Shown here piece after piece: positions 7,653-15,215 of a DNA stretch of 64,000 nucleotides. Position numbers and translations under genes: made by a program. The first letter of the stretch is position 1, and each line of letters opens with the position of its first letter. Under the pieces are notes generated by a model, which was not told the origin of the DNA, ran no database searches, and saw only the letters and a list, made by a program, of their open reading frames with translations. The DNA is from an uncultured Collinsella sp. (GTDB taxonomy: Bacteria; Actinomycetota; Coriobacteriia; Coriobacteriales; Coriobacteriaceae): positions 1 through 64,000 of the forward strand of contig CAUDNY010000005.1 in the NCBI GenBank assembly GCA_958450865.1, in the 5' to 3' direction.

Positions 7653-8096
7653 TCACCTTAGCTTGTCGAGCTCTTGCAGAAATTCATCGACGTCTTTGAA
7701 ATCGCGGTAGACCGAGGCAAAACGGATGTACGCAACCTTGTCGATCTTGGCCAAGCGCTTGAGCACCATGTCACCCAACTCATGGGACGTGACGGCCGTC
7801 AGCGTGCGAGAGCGAAGCTCGACCTCGATGTCATCGATAATCTCATTGAGCTTCTTAGTGTCGATATCGCGTTTGATGGTGGCGCGCATCAAGCCGACAA
7901 GAAGCTTATTGCGATCGAACCGCTGCTTGGTTCCATCTGACTTAATGACCTCGATAGGGTCCTCGCATCGCTCAAACGTTGTAAAGCGGTAGTTACACGA
8001 GCAACATTCGCGACGGCGCTTAATGGTGTTATTTGACTCCTGCATACGGGAATCAACGACGCGGGTATGTGCCTTGCCGCATTTGGGACAGCGCAT
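7653..8096 (-). CDS. nrdR: Transcriptional repressor NrdR
   Basis: A 147-residue ATP/dATP-sensing repressor of ribonucleotide reductase genes. The N-terminal zinc ribbon has CPKC at residues 3-6 and CCSCNYRFTTFER at about 31-43; the ATP-cone domain (about residues 49-139) begins with VIKSDGTKQRFDR. GAGGAGGTACC precedes the ATG. It sits between the DivS-like gene and dut on one strand, the same lexA / divS / nrdR order known from Corynebacterium. No nrd genes are in the window. Confidence 0.97.
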   Translation of the reverse strand: MRCPKCGKAHTRVVDSRMQESNNTIKRRRECCSCNYRFTTFERCEDPIEVIKSDGTKQRFDRNKLLVGLMRATIKRDIDTKKLNEIIDDIEVELRSRTLTAVTSHELGDMVLKRLAKIDKVAYIRFASVYRDFKDVDEFLQELDKLR

Positions 8097-8147
8097 GGTA
8101 CCTCCTCTTAAACGATAACAAGGGTACCATGCGCAGCGCGATAATGA

Positions 8148-8597
8148 TTACGAACGAGCAGGAACCTTAAGATGCGCACCGGCGGCGAGCGAACCATGCT
8201 CCAGATGATTGACGTTACGGATCATGTCGGAAGTCTCTTGCGTGGAAAGGCCTTCGATTGGATATTCCTCGGCAAGCGACCAAAGAGAATCACCAGTCTG
8301 AACGCGAATGGTCTCGTAAGTAATGTTGGAAACGGACTCGGCATACGCGGCATGACGAGCGCTAAAGACCGAAGTAGCGAGGACAAAGAAGAGCGTAAGC
8401 GCAACGGCGACGGCGACAATCGTCGGAACCTTCAGGGCAACGCGGGCCGGCGCGACTACAGCCTGCTGATTGCGCACAGGATTTACGGTCAAAGGCTGAA
8501 AGCCGGAGCGGCCACCCTGAACAACCGTAAAAGTGGGTTCTGCAGGCGTCTCGAGCTTAAGGGCGAGGTTTCCCTGGACCATATTCGTTACGTTCAT
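8148..8597 (-). CDS. LysM membrane protein, probable SOS cell-division suppressor (DivS/YneA type)
   Basis: A 149-residue protein with a cytoplasmic N-terminal part of about 50 residues, one transmembrane segment (VPTIVAVAVALTLFFVLATS, near residues 60-79) and a C-terminal LysM domain (TYETIRVQTGDSLWSLAEEY to AGAHLKVPA). YneA of Bacillus and DivS of Corynebacterium share a short membrane anchor, a position divergent from lexA and SOS control, and both delay division during DNA damage. The sequence itself gives only TM plus LysM; function is inferred from place and promoter. Two adjacent ATGs exist (8600 and 8597); the second fits the GAGGAG spacing better. The promoter is TTGACA-17-ATAATA with a LexA box in the spacer. 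Confidence 0.8.
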   Translation of the reverse strand: MNVTNMVQGNLALKLETPAEPTFTVVQGGRSGFQPLTVNPVRNQQAVVAPARVALKVPTIVAVAVALTLFFVLATSVFSARHAAYAESVSNITYETIRVQTGDSLWSLAEEYPIEGLSTQETSDMIRNVNHLEHGSLAAGAHLKVPARS

Positions 8598-8667
8598 CAT
8601 GTTCTCCTCTCGCGTGTTTTGCTGAGAACAGTTTTATCAAGCCGCGCGGACAAAAATGTCTAGCGCG

Positions 8668-8681
8668 AGAACGAATGTTCG
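8668..8681. promoter_or_regulatory. SOS (LexA) box 3
   Basis: AGAACGAATGTTCG fits CGAACnnnnGTTCG with one mismatch. It covers the expected transcription start of the divS-like gene. It is 28 bp from the next box. Confidence 0.7.
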
Positions 8682-8686
8682 GTTAT

Positions 8687-8715
8687 TATTATCTTCGAAC
8701 AGTTGTTCCTGTCAA
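8687..8715 (-). promoter_or_regulatory. Promoter of divS-like-nrdR-dut
   Basis: TTGACA (8715-8710), a 17-bp spacer and ATAATA (8692-8687) read on the minus strand. SOS box 1 fills most of the spacer, a direct reason to expect repression by LexA. Confidence 0.8.
8696..8709. promoter_or_regulatory. SOS (LexA) box 1
   Basis: CGAACAGTTGTTCC matches the Gram-positive LexA consensus CGAACnnnnGTTCG at 9 of 10 defined bases. It lies between the -35 and -10 of the divS-like promoter and over the likely lexA -35. Confidence 0.85.
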
Positions 8716-8723
8716 GCAAAATT

Positions 8724-8737
8724 CGAACATTTGTTTG
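8724..8737. promoter_or_regulatory. SOS (LexA) box 2
   Basis: CGAACATTTGTTTG matches the LexA consensus at 9 of 10 defined bases and lies 24 bp before the lexA ATG, at about its transcription start if the promoter is TTCGAA (8694-8699), 17 bp, CAAAAT (8717-8722). Confidence 0.85.
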
Positions 8738-8760
8738 ACATGGGTAGAGAGGATGCCCTG

Positions 8761-9405
8761 ATGGCTCGCAAAATTACCAAGCGTCAGCAGCAAATTTACG
8801 ACTTCATCAAGGAATATCAGCAGGAGAAGGGTTATCCACCCAGCGTGCGCGAGATGGCTTCTGCCGTGGGCCTTTCCTCCCCCAGCACCGTGCACGCCCA
8901 TCTCTCTGCCCTGGAGGCGCGCGGGCTACTCAAGCGCGATGCCACCAAACCGCGCGCCCTGGAACTCTTTAACGAGGACGGTTCCTCTGTCTCAATTTCT
9001 AAATCTGACGAGCCCACCGCACCTCGCGGAACGGTCTCGCTGCCGCTCGTTGGTCGCGTCGCGGCTGGGATTCCCATTCTGGCCGAGCAGAATATCGAAG
9101 ACACGTTTACTATCCCGACCGAAATCGCGACTGATCAGGGTTCCTTTATCCTTGAGGTGCATGGGAGCTCAATGATCAATGTCGGCATCTTCAATGGCGA
9201 TTACATCATCGTCCGTGAACAAAAGAATGCCATGAACGGCGAAATTGTCGTGGCTATGATCGATGGTTCGGCGACCGTCAAGACGTTCTACAAGGAGCAG
9301 GGACGCGTACGCCTGCAGCCTGAGAATGACACCATGGAGCCTATCTATGCAACGAATCCCGTTATCCTGGGCAAAGTCGTCGGCTTGATGCGCCGGTTCT
9401 CGTAA
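8761..9405 (+). CDS. lexA: SOS repressor LexA
   Basis: A 214-residue LexA that represses DNA-damage genes and cleaves itself with activated RecA. The winged helix-turn-helix spans about residues 20-60 (VREMASAVGLSSPSTVHAHL). The cleavage site is A102-G103 in GRVAAGIP, and the Ser-Lys dyad is S137 in HGSSM and K174 in ATVKTFYKE. The ATG at 8761 follows AGAGAGGA. Boxes 1 and 2 overlap its promoter, so it is autoregulated. Its TAA overlaps the next gene's ATG (TAATG), which implies coupled translation. Confidence 0.97.
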   Translation: MARKITKRQQQIYDFIKEYQQEKGYPPSVREMASAVGLSSPSTVHAHLSALEARGLLKRDATKPRALELFNEDGSSVSISKSDEPTAPRGTVSLPLVGRVAAGIPILAEQNIEDTFTIPTEIATDQGSFILEVHGSSMINVGIFNGDYIIVREQKNAMNGEIVVAMIDGSATVKTFYKEQGRVRLQPENDTMEPIYATNPVILGKVVGLMRRFS

Positions 9406-10109
9406 TGCAAAAACGCATCACCATCTTTGATACCGTCCGCGGGTTTACGATGATTTCTATGGCAGGTTTTCACGCTTGCTATGATCTTGCCTACCTGTAC
9501 GGCTGGGATATGCCTTGGTTTACCCAGACTGTCTTTCAAGACGTCTGGCGCGCCAGCATCAGCTGGGTATTTTTGTTTATCGCGGGTTGGATGTGCACTC
9601 TTTCGCGCAACAATATCAAACGTGCCGCCAAATACGCCTTAGCAGCACTCGTTGTCTGGTTGGCAACAACACTTGTCTCAGTCGACGATTCGGTTAATTT
9701 TGGCATCATCTACTGCATGGCCGCATGCACCGGCATCGTGGCGTTGACCGATCCCGTCCTTAAGAAGATAACGGCGAGATGGGGCATGCCCCTATGCCTT
9801 GTGTTGTTCGCCCTCACCTGGAGCATCCCCAAAACGATCTACCCTGTCCCCTACCTGGCGTGGCTGGGATTTCCGAGCCCTGGGTTTATCTCAGGTGATT
9901 ACTACCCCATCATCCCGTTTATCTTTATGTATCTTGCAGGATACTTCGCCGCACACATAGCGCAGAGTATCGATAAGACCGTCCCTAGCTGGGCCTACGC
10001 CAACCCCCTGCCGGCGCTCGCCAGCCTTGGACGTCACGCTCTCCCCTTTTATCTGCTGCATCAGCCCATCATTCTGGGCATTTTGGAGCTCGTCTACTCG
10101 GTGCGATAA
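9405..10109 (+). CDS. DUF1624 / heparan-alpha-glucosaminide N-acetyltransferase-like membrane protein
   Basis: A 234-residue integral membrane protein with about six to seven hydrophobic segments and the DUF1624-type N-terminus RITIFDTVRGFTMISM, with a conserved His in GFHACYDLAYL. The family is related to HGSNAT, which acetylates sugar residues across membranes; the bacterial substrate is unknown. It overlaps the lexA stop by one base and its 3' end overlaps the 3' end of hflX by 16 bp on the other strand. Coupling to lexA suggests SOS-linked expression, but no functional tie is known. Confidence 0.8.
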   Translation: MQKRITIFDTVRGFTMISMAGFHACYDLAYLYGWDMPWFTQTVFQDVWRASISWVFLFIAGWMCTLSRNNIKRAAKYALAALVVWLATTLVSVDDSVNFGIIYCMAACTGIVALTDPVLKKITARWGMPLCLVLFALTWSIPKTIYPVPYLAWLGFPSPGFISGDYYPIIPFIFMYLAGYFAAHIAQSIDKTVPSWAYANPLPALASLGRHALPFYLLHQPIILGILELVYSVR

Positions 10110-11383
10110 CGCTCGAGCCGCGGTGCAATACGAGCCGGCAACTTCGCCACAATGCGAACGCCGTCCTCGAGATATTCCTCATGCAGAAGGGTTCCCTGCT
10201 CATGCACCAGCGTGATGAGAGCGCCCTCGCGATACGGGATATCAGCGGAGAGCAACACATCGGTGGCAGCTGCCTCGCGAGCAATGCGATCGACGAGATC
10301 GTCGAGCCCCTCGCCCGTTTGGGCCGAGAACAGAACGGCTTCTGGATAGCGACGACGGAAACTCAATCGATCAACGCTATCGAGAAGATCGATTTTATTG
10401 AATACGGTCAGCGTTAAACGCTCTCCGGCGCCGATCTCATCAAGCACGCGGTCAACAGCCTCCAGCTGCCGCTCATAGTCCTCGTCAGACGCATCTACGA
10501 CTTTGAGAATTAGATCGGCACCCAAAACCTCGGACAGCGTTGATTTAAAGGCATCGACCAGACCATGCGGCAGCTTTTGAATAAAGCCGACGGTATCGGT
10601 AATCGTCATGCCGCGACCGCCGGGCAGACGATACGAACGCGTCGTCGGGTCGAGCGTAGCAAACAGCTTGTCCTGCGAAAGTACCGTAGAGCCGGTCAGA
10701 CGATTGAGTAACGTCGATTTACCGGCATTGGTATAACCGGCTAACGCGACGCGAAACGCCGGTGACTCAATGCGACTCTTGGATTGAACATCGCGACGCT
10801 GTTCAACCTGCTTGAGCTCACGACGAAGCGCAGCGATCTTATTACGAATGAGGCGACGGTCGACCTCGAGCTGACTTTCGCCCTGACCAAAACGTGAGCC
10901 GATGCCGCCGCGCGTCTGCTCCTTGGCGAGATGGCTCCACATGCCACGCAGGCGAGGCAACAAATATTGAAGCTGTGCCAGCTGTACCTGCAGGCGGCCC
11001 TCACGCGTCTGAGCATGCAGGCCAAAGATATCCAGGATCAGTGCTGTACGATCGATAATCTTTACCGGCTCGCCCACGGCTTTCTCCAAATAGGATTGCT
11101 GCGAGGGGGTCAGGTCGTCGTCAAAAATAACGACATCGGCATCCATGCGATGCACCAGGCCGCACAGCTCTTCAACCTTACCGGAACCGATAAACGATTT
11201 AGGATACGGCTTTACCAAACGCTGCGACAAGCGTGCCACGCACCGGGCACCAGCTGTGTGGGCAAGACGCTCCAGCTCATCAAGCGAGCGATCGAGCGGC
11301 CATGCATTGTCGCGCCACTCAACACCAACTAAAATGGCACGCTCGGGCTCGGGTGCCGTGGGAACAAGGGGGAAACGGGCCAT
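10094..11383 (-). CDS. hflX: GTPase HflX
   Basis: A 429-residue ribosome-associated GTPase that splits or rescues stalled ribosomes, for instance under heat stress. The N-terminal HflX domain (GSGKVEEL, VIFDDDLTPSQQ) is followed by a glycine-rich helical linker (TRGGIGSRFGQGESQLE) and the G domain: G1 GYTNAGKST near residue 215, G3 DTVGF, G4 NKID. It starts with an ATG overlapping the miaA stop by one base (TAATG), so it is coupled to miaA. The C-terminal extension after the G domain is about 80 residues. Confidence 0.95.
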   Translation of the reverse strand: MARFPLVPTAPEPERAILVGVEWRDNAWPLDRSLDELERLAHTAGARCVARLSQRLVKPYPKSFIGSGKVEELCGLVHRMDADVVIFDDDLTPSQQSYLEKAVGEPVKIIDRTALILDIFGLHAQTREGRLQVQLAQLQYLLPRLRGMWSHLAKEQTRGGIGSRFGQGESQLEVDRRLIRNKIAALRRELKQVEQRRDVQSKSRIESPAFRVALAGYTNAGKSTLLNRLTGSTVLSQDKLFATLDPTTRSYRLPGGRGMTITDTVGFIQKLPHGLVDAFKSTLSEVLGADLILKVVDASDEDYERQLEAVDRVLDEIGAGERLTLTVFNKIDLLDSVDRLSFRRRYPEAVLFSAQTGEGLDDLVDRIAREAAATDVLLSADIPYREGALITLVHEQGTLLHEEYLEDGVRIVAKLPARIAPRLERYRTE

Positions 11384-12321
11384 TAGGCAGCCTCAATACG
11401 ATGCAGGATATCCTCAACGACCTCATCGATCGTACATTCATCCATATCAAACCACACGATACGGTCATCGCGCTTAAACCACGAAAGCTGACGCTTGGCA
11501 TAACGACGCGAACGCATCTTAATGAGTTCGCGGGCCTCATCCATGCTCATCACGCCATTGAAAGCATCAATGATCTCTTTATAGCCAATTGCCTGCATCG
11601 ACGTCAGGGCATCTCCCAGACCCTGGGCCATAAGACCGCGGACCTCATCGACAAGACCCTGCTCAAACATCAGATCGACGCGCAGATTAATGCGCTCGTA
11701 GAGTACCTCGCGATTACGCGTCAGACCAAACCATAGGGCATGATAATGCTCGCGCGGAACACTAAACTGACTTTTTTGCTGTGCATAGGAGATACCATCA
11801 TCATGCATCTCGAGCGCACGAATCACACGGCGCACGTTATGGGGATGAATAACAGCAGCCGATTCTGGATCGCGCTCGGCAAGCAGGGCATGCAGTTCTT
11901 CCTCGCCAATACGCTCGGCAAGCTCCTGATAGCCCGCACGGCGATCGTCCTCAAGTTCACCCGAGGGAAAGTCCATCTCATCGAGGGCTGCCTTGAGATA
12001 CAGCCCCGTACCTCCGCAAAAAACCGGCAGGCAACCCGAATCAAGGAGACGTTCAACATGCGCGCGAGCGTCGGCCTGATAAAGCGCAGCAGAATATGCC
12101 ACACCCGGCTCTACAATGTCGACGAGACGCAGCGGCGCCGTGCACTCATCGGGCGCCATCTTTGCGGTACCGATGTCCATGCCGCGATAGATTTGCATCG
12201 CATCGCACGACAGCACTTCGGACGAAAGACGAGCTGCCAAACGGTCGGCAACATCACTCTTACCAACCGCCGTCGGACCGACGATCGCAACGGCGGAAAG
12301 ACCTGCCCCGGGAGAAACCAT
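11383..12321 (-). CDS. miaA: tRNA dimethylallyltransferase
   Basis: Adds a dimethylallyl group to N6 of A37 in tRNAs that read U-starting codons. This 312-residue protein has the P-loop GPTAVGKSD at residues 14-22, DAMQIYRGMDIGTAK at about 38-52 and the tRNA-binding segment RRVIRALEM. The product is the substrate of MiaB, encoded just upstream; the two genes overlap by one base (TAATG). Confidence 0.96.
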   Translation of the reverse strand: MVSPGAGLSAVAIVGPTAVGKSDVADRLAARLSSEVLSCDAMQIYRGMDIGTAKMAPDECTAPLRLVDIVEPGVAYSAALYQADARAHVERLLDSGCLPVFCGGTGLYLKAALDEMDFPSGELEDDRRAGYQELAERIGEEELHALLAERDPESAAVIHPHNVRRVIRALEMHDDGISYAQQKSQFSVPREHYHALWFGLTRNREVLYERINLRVDLMFEQGLVDEVRGLMAQGLGDALTSMQAIGYKEIIDAFNGVMSMDEARELIKMRSRRYAKRQLSWFKRDDRIVWFDMDECTIDEVVEDILHRIEAA

Positions 12322-13691
12322 TAGCGCGGCTCGCCCACAACGGAGCCGGACAAATACCAGGTCTTGGCAACGTCAACGTCAACATCAACGATCTTACCAA
12401 CAAGCTGATCGATGCTGTAACCCTCGGGGATAGGCGCATGCACGGTCTGATTCTTGGGACTCTTGCCCAGCAGGACCGCGTCGTTCTTTTTACTCGTTCC
12501 CTCAATGAGCGCCGGAACCACAGTATGAAGCGCACCCTGGTTATACTCGTGTGCCGTGGTCTCGATAACCTTAACCAGGCGGTTGAAACGCTCGAGAATA
12601 ACCTCATGCGGCGTAGGATCGTCAATCTCGGCGGCCGGGGTACCGGCGCGCTTGGAATAGATGAAGGTATAGGCCTGAGCATAGCGGACCGTCTCGGCAA
12701 GTGAGAGCGTCTGCTCAAAGTCTTCTTCAGTCTCGCCCGGGAAGCCAACGATAATGTCGGTCGAGAGCGCGATATCGGGCATGCGGTTGCGAATGCGATC
12801 GACAAGGCCCAGATAGTCCTCGCGTGTATAACGGCGATTCATCTCTTTGAGGATCCGCGTCGAACCGGACTGGACGGCCAAGTGCAGCTGCGGCATAACG
12901 GCAGGCGTCTCGGCCATGGCGTCGATGGTCTCGGGCAACAGGTCCTTGGGATGCGAAGACGTAAAGAAGATGCGCTCCACGCCCGTATCGCCCACGGCAC
13001 GCAGCAGATCGGCAAAACGCGGCTTGCCAAACAGATCGCGACCATATGAGTTAACGTTTTGGCCCAGCAGCGTAATCTCACGCACGCCCTGGCGCACCAA
13101 ACCGGTCACCTCGTCGACAATCTCCTCGAAGGGGCGGCTCTTTTCGCGACCGCGCACGTACGGCACGATGCAATAGGTGCAGAAATTATTGCAGCCCGTC
13201 ATGATGGGCACCCAGGCGTGATACTGAGTCTCGCGATGCCACGGCATGCTCATGGCATCCGTATCCTCATGCTCATTGGTGCGGATATGACGCTTACCAT
13301 CAAGGAACGCCTCGGCAATGAGCTCGGCCACATGTGCAATGGAATGCGTGCCAAAGATGACATTGACGTTATCGACGTTGGTGAGCAGGCCCTCGCCATC
13401 GCGCTGCGCGATGCAACCGCCAACGGCAACCACGCGCTTGCCCGAAGGCGAAGGCGGCAGGCTTTTGCAGGAATTGCACTGACCGTACAGGCGAGTATCG
13501 GCGGCCTCGCGCACGCAGCACGTCATGAAGACAACGATGTCGGCATGCGCGGGATCGAGCGCCATGAGGCAGCCATACGAATCAAGCAGACCGCTCACAC
13601 GCTCGGAGTCGTGCTGATTCATCTGGCAGCCAAAGGTGCGGATAAAGTAGGTTTTACCGGCAAGAATATCGCGTACGGAACGCTGGTCCAT
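12321..13691 (-). CDS. miaB: tRNA-2-methylthio-N6-dimethylallyladenosine synthase
   Basis: A radical-SAM methylthiotransferase that thiomethylates C2 of i6A37 in tRNA. The N-terminal auxiliary [4Fe-4S] cysteines are in FGCQMN, MTCCVRE and VGGCIAQ; the radical-SAM motif GCNNFCTYC lies near residues 158-166, and a TRAM domain ends the protein. Length is about 456 residues. Two ATGs, at 13697 and 13691, lie after TTAGGACTT; the second gives better spacing. It heads a miaB-miaA-hflX operon. Confidence 0.95.
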   Translation of the reverse strand: MDQRSVRDILAGKTYFIRTFGCQMNQHDSERVSGLLDSYGCLMALDPAHADIVVFMTCCVREAADTRLYGQCNSCKSLPPSPSGKRVVAVGGCIAQRDGEGLLTNVDNVNVIFGTHSIAHVAELIAEAFLDGKRHIRTNEHEDTDAMSMPWHRETQYHAWVPIMTGCNNFCTYCIVPYVRGREKSRPFEEIVDEVTGLVRQGVREITLLGQNVNSYGRDLFGKPRFADLLRAVGDTGVERIFFTSSHPKDLLPETIDAMAETPAVMPQLHLAVQSGSTRILKEMNRRYTREDYLGLVDRIRNRMPDIALSTDIIVGFPGETEEDFEQTLSLAETVRYAQAYTFIYSKRAGTPAAEIDDPTPHEVILERFNRLVKVIETTAHEYNQGALHTVVPALIEGTSKKNDAVLLGKSPKNQTVHAPIPEGYSIDQLVGKIVDVDVDVAKTWYLSGSVVGEPR

Positions 13692-13736
13692 GTGCATAAG
13701 TCCTAACGATGGGGAGCGAAACAAGGCAAGCAGAAG

Positions 13737-14054
13737 CTATGCCACAGGCTTAACATCATCCATGACGACGTTATCCATAGCAGCTCGATTGATCTGGTGA
13801 ACGTAGATAGAAAGGCGGATGGCCGTGCGCGACTCCCCGTTAATGAGGATATCGGAGAACACGGGCGCGCAGGAAATATCAAAACCGGTTGGAATCAAAA
13901 AACCGCGCGCGATAGCAACGGCCTTAATGGCCTGGTTGACGGCACCGGCGCCGACACACTGGATGTTGACGGGCACACCATCCTTGACCATGCCGGCGAT
14001 GGCGCCGGCAACGGACGCGGGCGATGATTTGCTTGATACCTTCAGGCAATCCAT
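13737..14054 (-). CDS. spoVS: Stage V sporulation protein S (SpoVS) family protein
   Basis: A 105-residue SpoVS/Alba-like nucleic-acid-binding protein. The family core is plain: KVSSKSSPASVAGAIAG, then VGAGAVNQAIKAVAIARG and an extended C-terminus. In Bacillus it affects coat assembly and septation, but family members are common in non-sporulating bacteria, and I infer no sporulation here. GCAGGAG lies 7 nt before the ATG. Its neighbours (GHKL ATPase, then rny) echo the rny-ymdB-spoVS order of Bacillus. Confidence 0.92.
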   Translation of the reverse strand: MDCLKVSSKSSPASVAGAIAGMVKDGVPVNIQCVGAGAVNQAIKAVAIARGFLIPTGFDISCAPVFSDILINGESRTAIRLSIYVHQINRAAMDNVVMDDVKPVA

Positions 14055-14128
14055 GAAGAAACTCCTGCATTTAAAAGTACGTTTTAACTGCAATAACTGT
14101 ATCGTACCGAGTGGACTCGGTAAAGGCA

Positions 14129-15214
14129 CTATTCCTCTTTGGCAAGATCAAAGGTCACGGTGATTCGATCACGCGAAACACGGATCTTTGGGTCGCCGCA
14201 AAGGTTGAGATAGTACCGGGCGGCAAGGTCATTAAAGTCGCGTTCCACAGCGCGCGAAAACTGTGCCATGTCATCCTTGGCAATACGTAGCCCGCGACGA
14301 TCCTTCGCGAGATCGACAGGAGCCGGCGCATGCGAGGACGAATCACGCTCGCGCAGCAGACGCGCGGTCACACCGCGAACGGGCTTAATCTGCCCTGCCA
14401 AAATGCGATGGGCCGTGCGCTCGGACATCTCAAGACCCAAACCCGAACAAATACGGATAAAGTCCTCGGCATCAGAAGCAAGGCCTAAACGATCGACAAC
14501 CGGAAGCTCGCTCTCGTCATCAATGAACAGGAGACGAGACGTATCGAGCCGACTTGACGCTTGAGCATAAAGGGTCGCGGCAATCTCAGACGGAGAACCA
14601 AGATAGACATCGCAACCACGCAACTCCTCGAGCGCAAACTCACAAGCAGCGCGAATAATATTATGTGGGCCGCGAGCGCAGACATAACGTCCGTCCTCAT
14701 CCTTGACGGCCTGGGGCCAGCTGGACTGATCGGCACGCTCACTGAGGCGGTCGGCCGCAACGCTCACCTTGAAGGCTGAACCAAGATCGACGCCGGACGT
14801 GACCACACGGGCCTCGTCGGTGTTCTGCTTGATCGAAAACAATGCCATGCCACGACCGTGAACGCCCCAACGGTCCATCTTCATGCTCTCGAGCTTGGAG
14901 GTAACGCGGGCATCAAAGATTCGCTCTTGCATATCCTGCGGAACGCCAGAACCGTTATCCAGAAAGACAAGCGTGCGGACGCCATCTTCCTTGGTCGTGG
15001 CGAGATAGACCTTGTCGGCGCCGGCATCGCGAGCATTACGGAGCATTTCGATGACGATGTCCTCGACATGCTGAATGTCGTGCTTAGCCTGGCGCCGCTC
15101 GGCCTCCGAAACGCGGAGGCGGACATACCCCTCGCCAAGGTTCTCCTCGACGCGAAGGTTGCCCTCCCCCGACATCGACGCGATAAATGAGATGAGCTCG
15201 TTCGCGTCGCTCAT
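14129..15214 (-). CDS. GHKL-type ATPase of unknown function
   Basis: A 361-residue protein whose first 200 residues carry a histidine-kinase/Hsp90/MutL-type ATP fold: N-box EDIVIEMLRNARDAGA, G1 box VFLDNGSGVP, and a glycine-rich RWGVHGRGMALFSIK lid at about residue 115. No phosphoacceptor, sensor or DNA-mismatch domain is evident; the last 150 residues are charged and unassigned. It starts one base after the rny stop (TAA-C-ATG), so it is translationally coupled to rny, and spoVS follows. It may be a chaperone-like or regulatory ATPase working with RNase Y; that is inference from position only. Confidence 0.75.
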   Translation of the reverse strand: MSDANELISFIASMSGEGNLRVEENLGEGYVRLRVSEAERRQAKHDIQHVEDIVIEMLRNARDAGADKVYLATTKEDGVRTLVFLDNGSGVPQDMQERIFDARVTSKLESMKMDRWGVHGRGMALFSIKQNTDEARVVTSGVDLGSAFKVSVAADRLSERADQSSWPQAVKDEDGRYVCARGPHNIIRAACEFALEELRGCDVYLGSPSEIAATLYAQASSRLDTSRLLFIDDESELPVVDRLGLASDAEDFIRICSGLGLEMSERTAHRILAGQIKPVRGVTARLLRERDSSSHAPAPVDLAKDRRGLRIAKDDMAQFSRAVERDFNDLAARYYLNLCGDPKIRVSRDRITVTFDLAKEE

Positions 15215-15215
15215 G

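Noticed and set aside
13737..14054. SpoVS as evidence of sporulation
   Set aside because: SpoVS proteins are widespread in non-spore-formers and no other sporulation gene is present.
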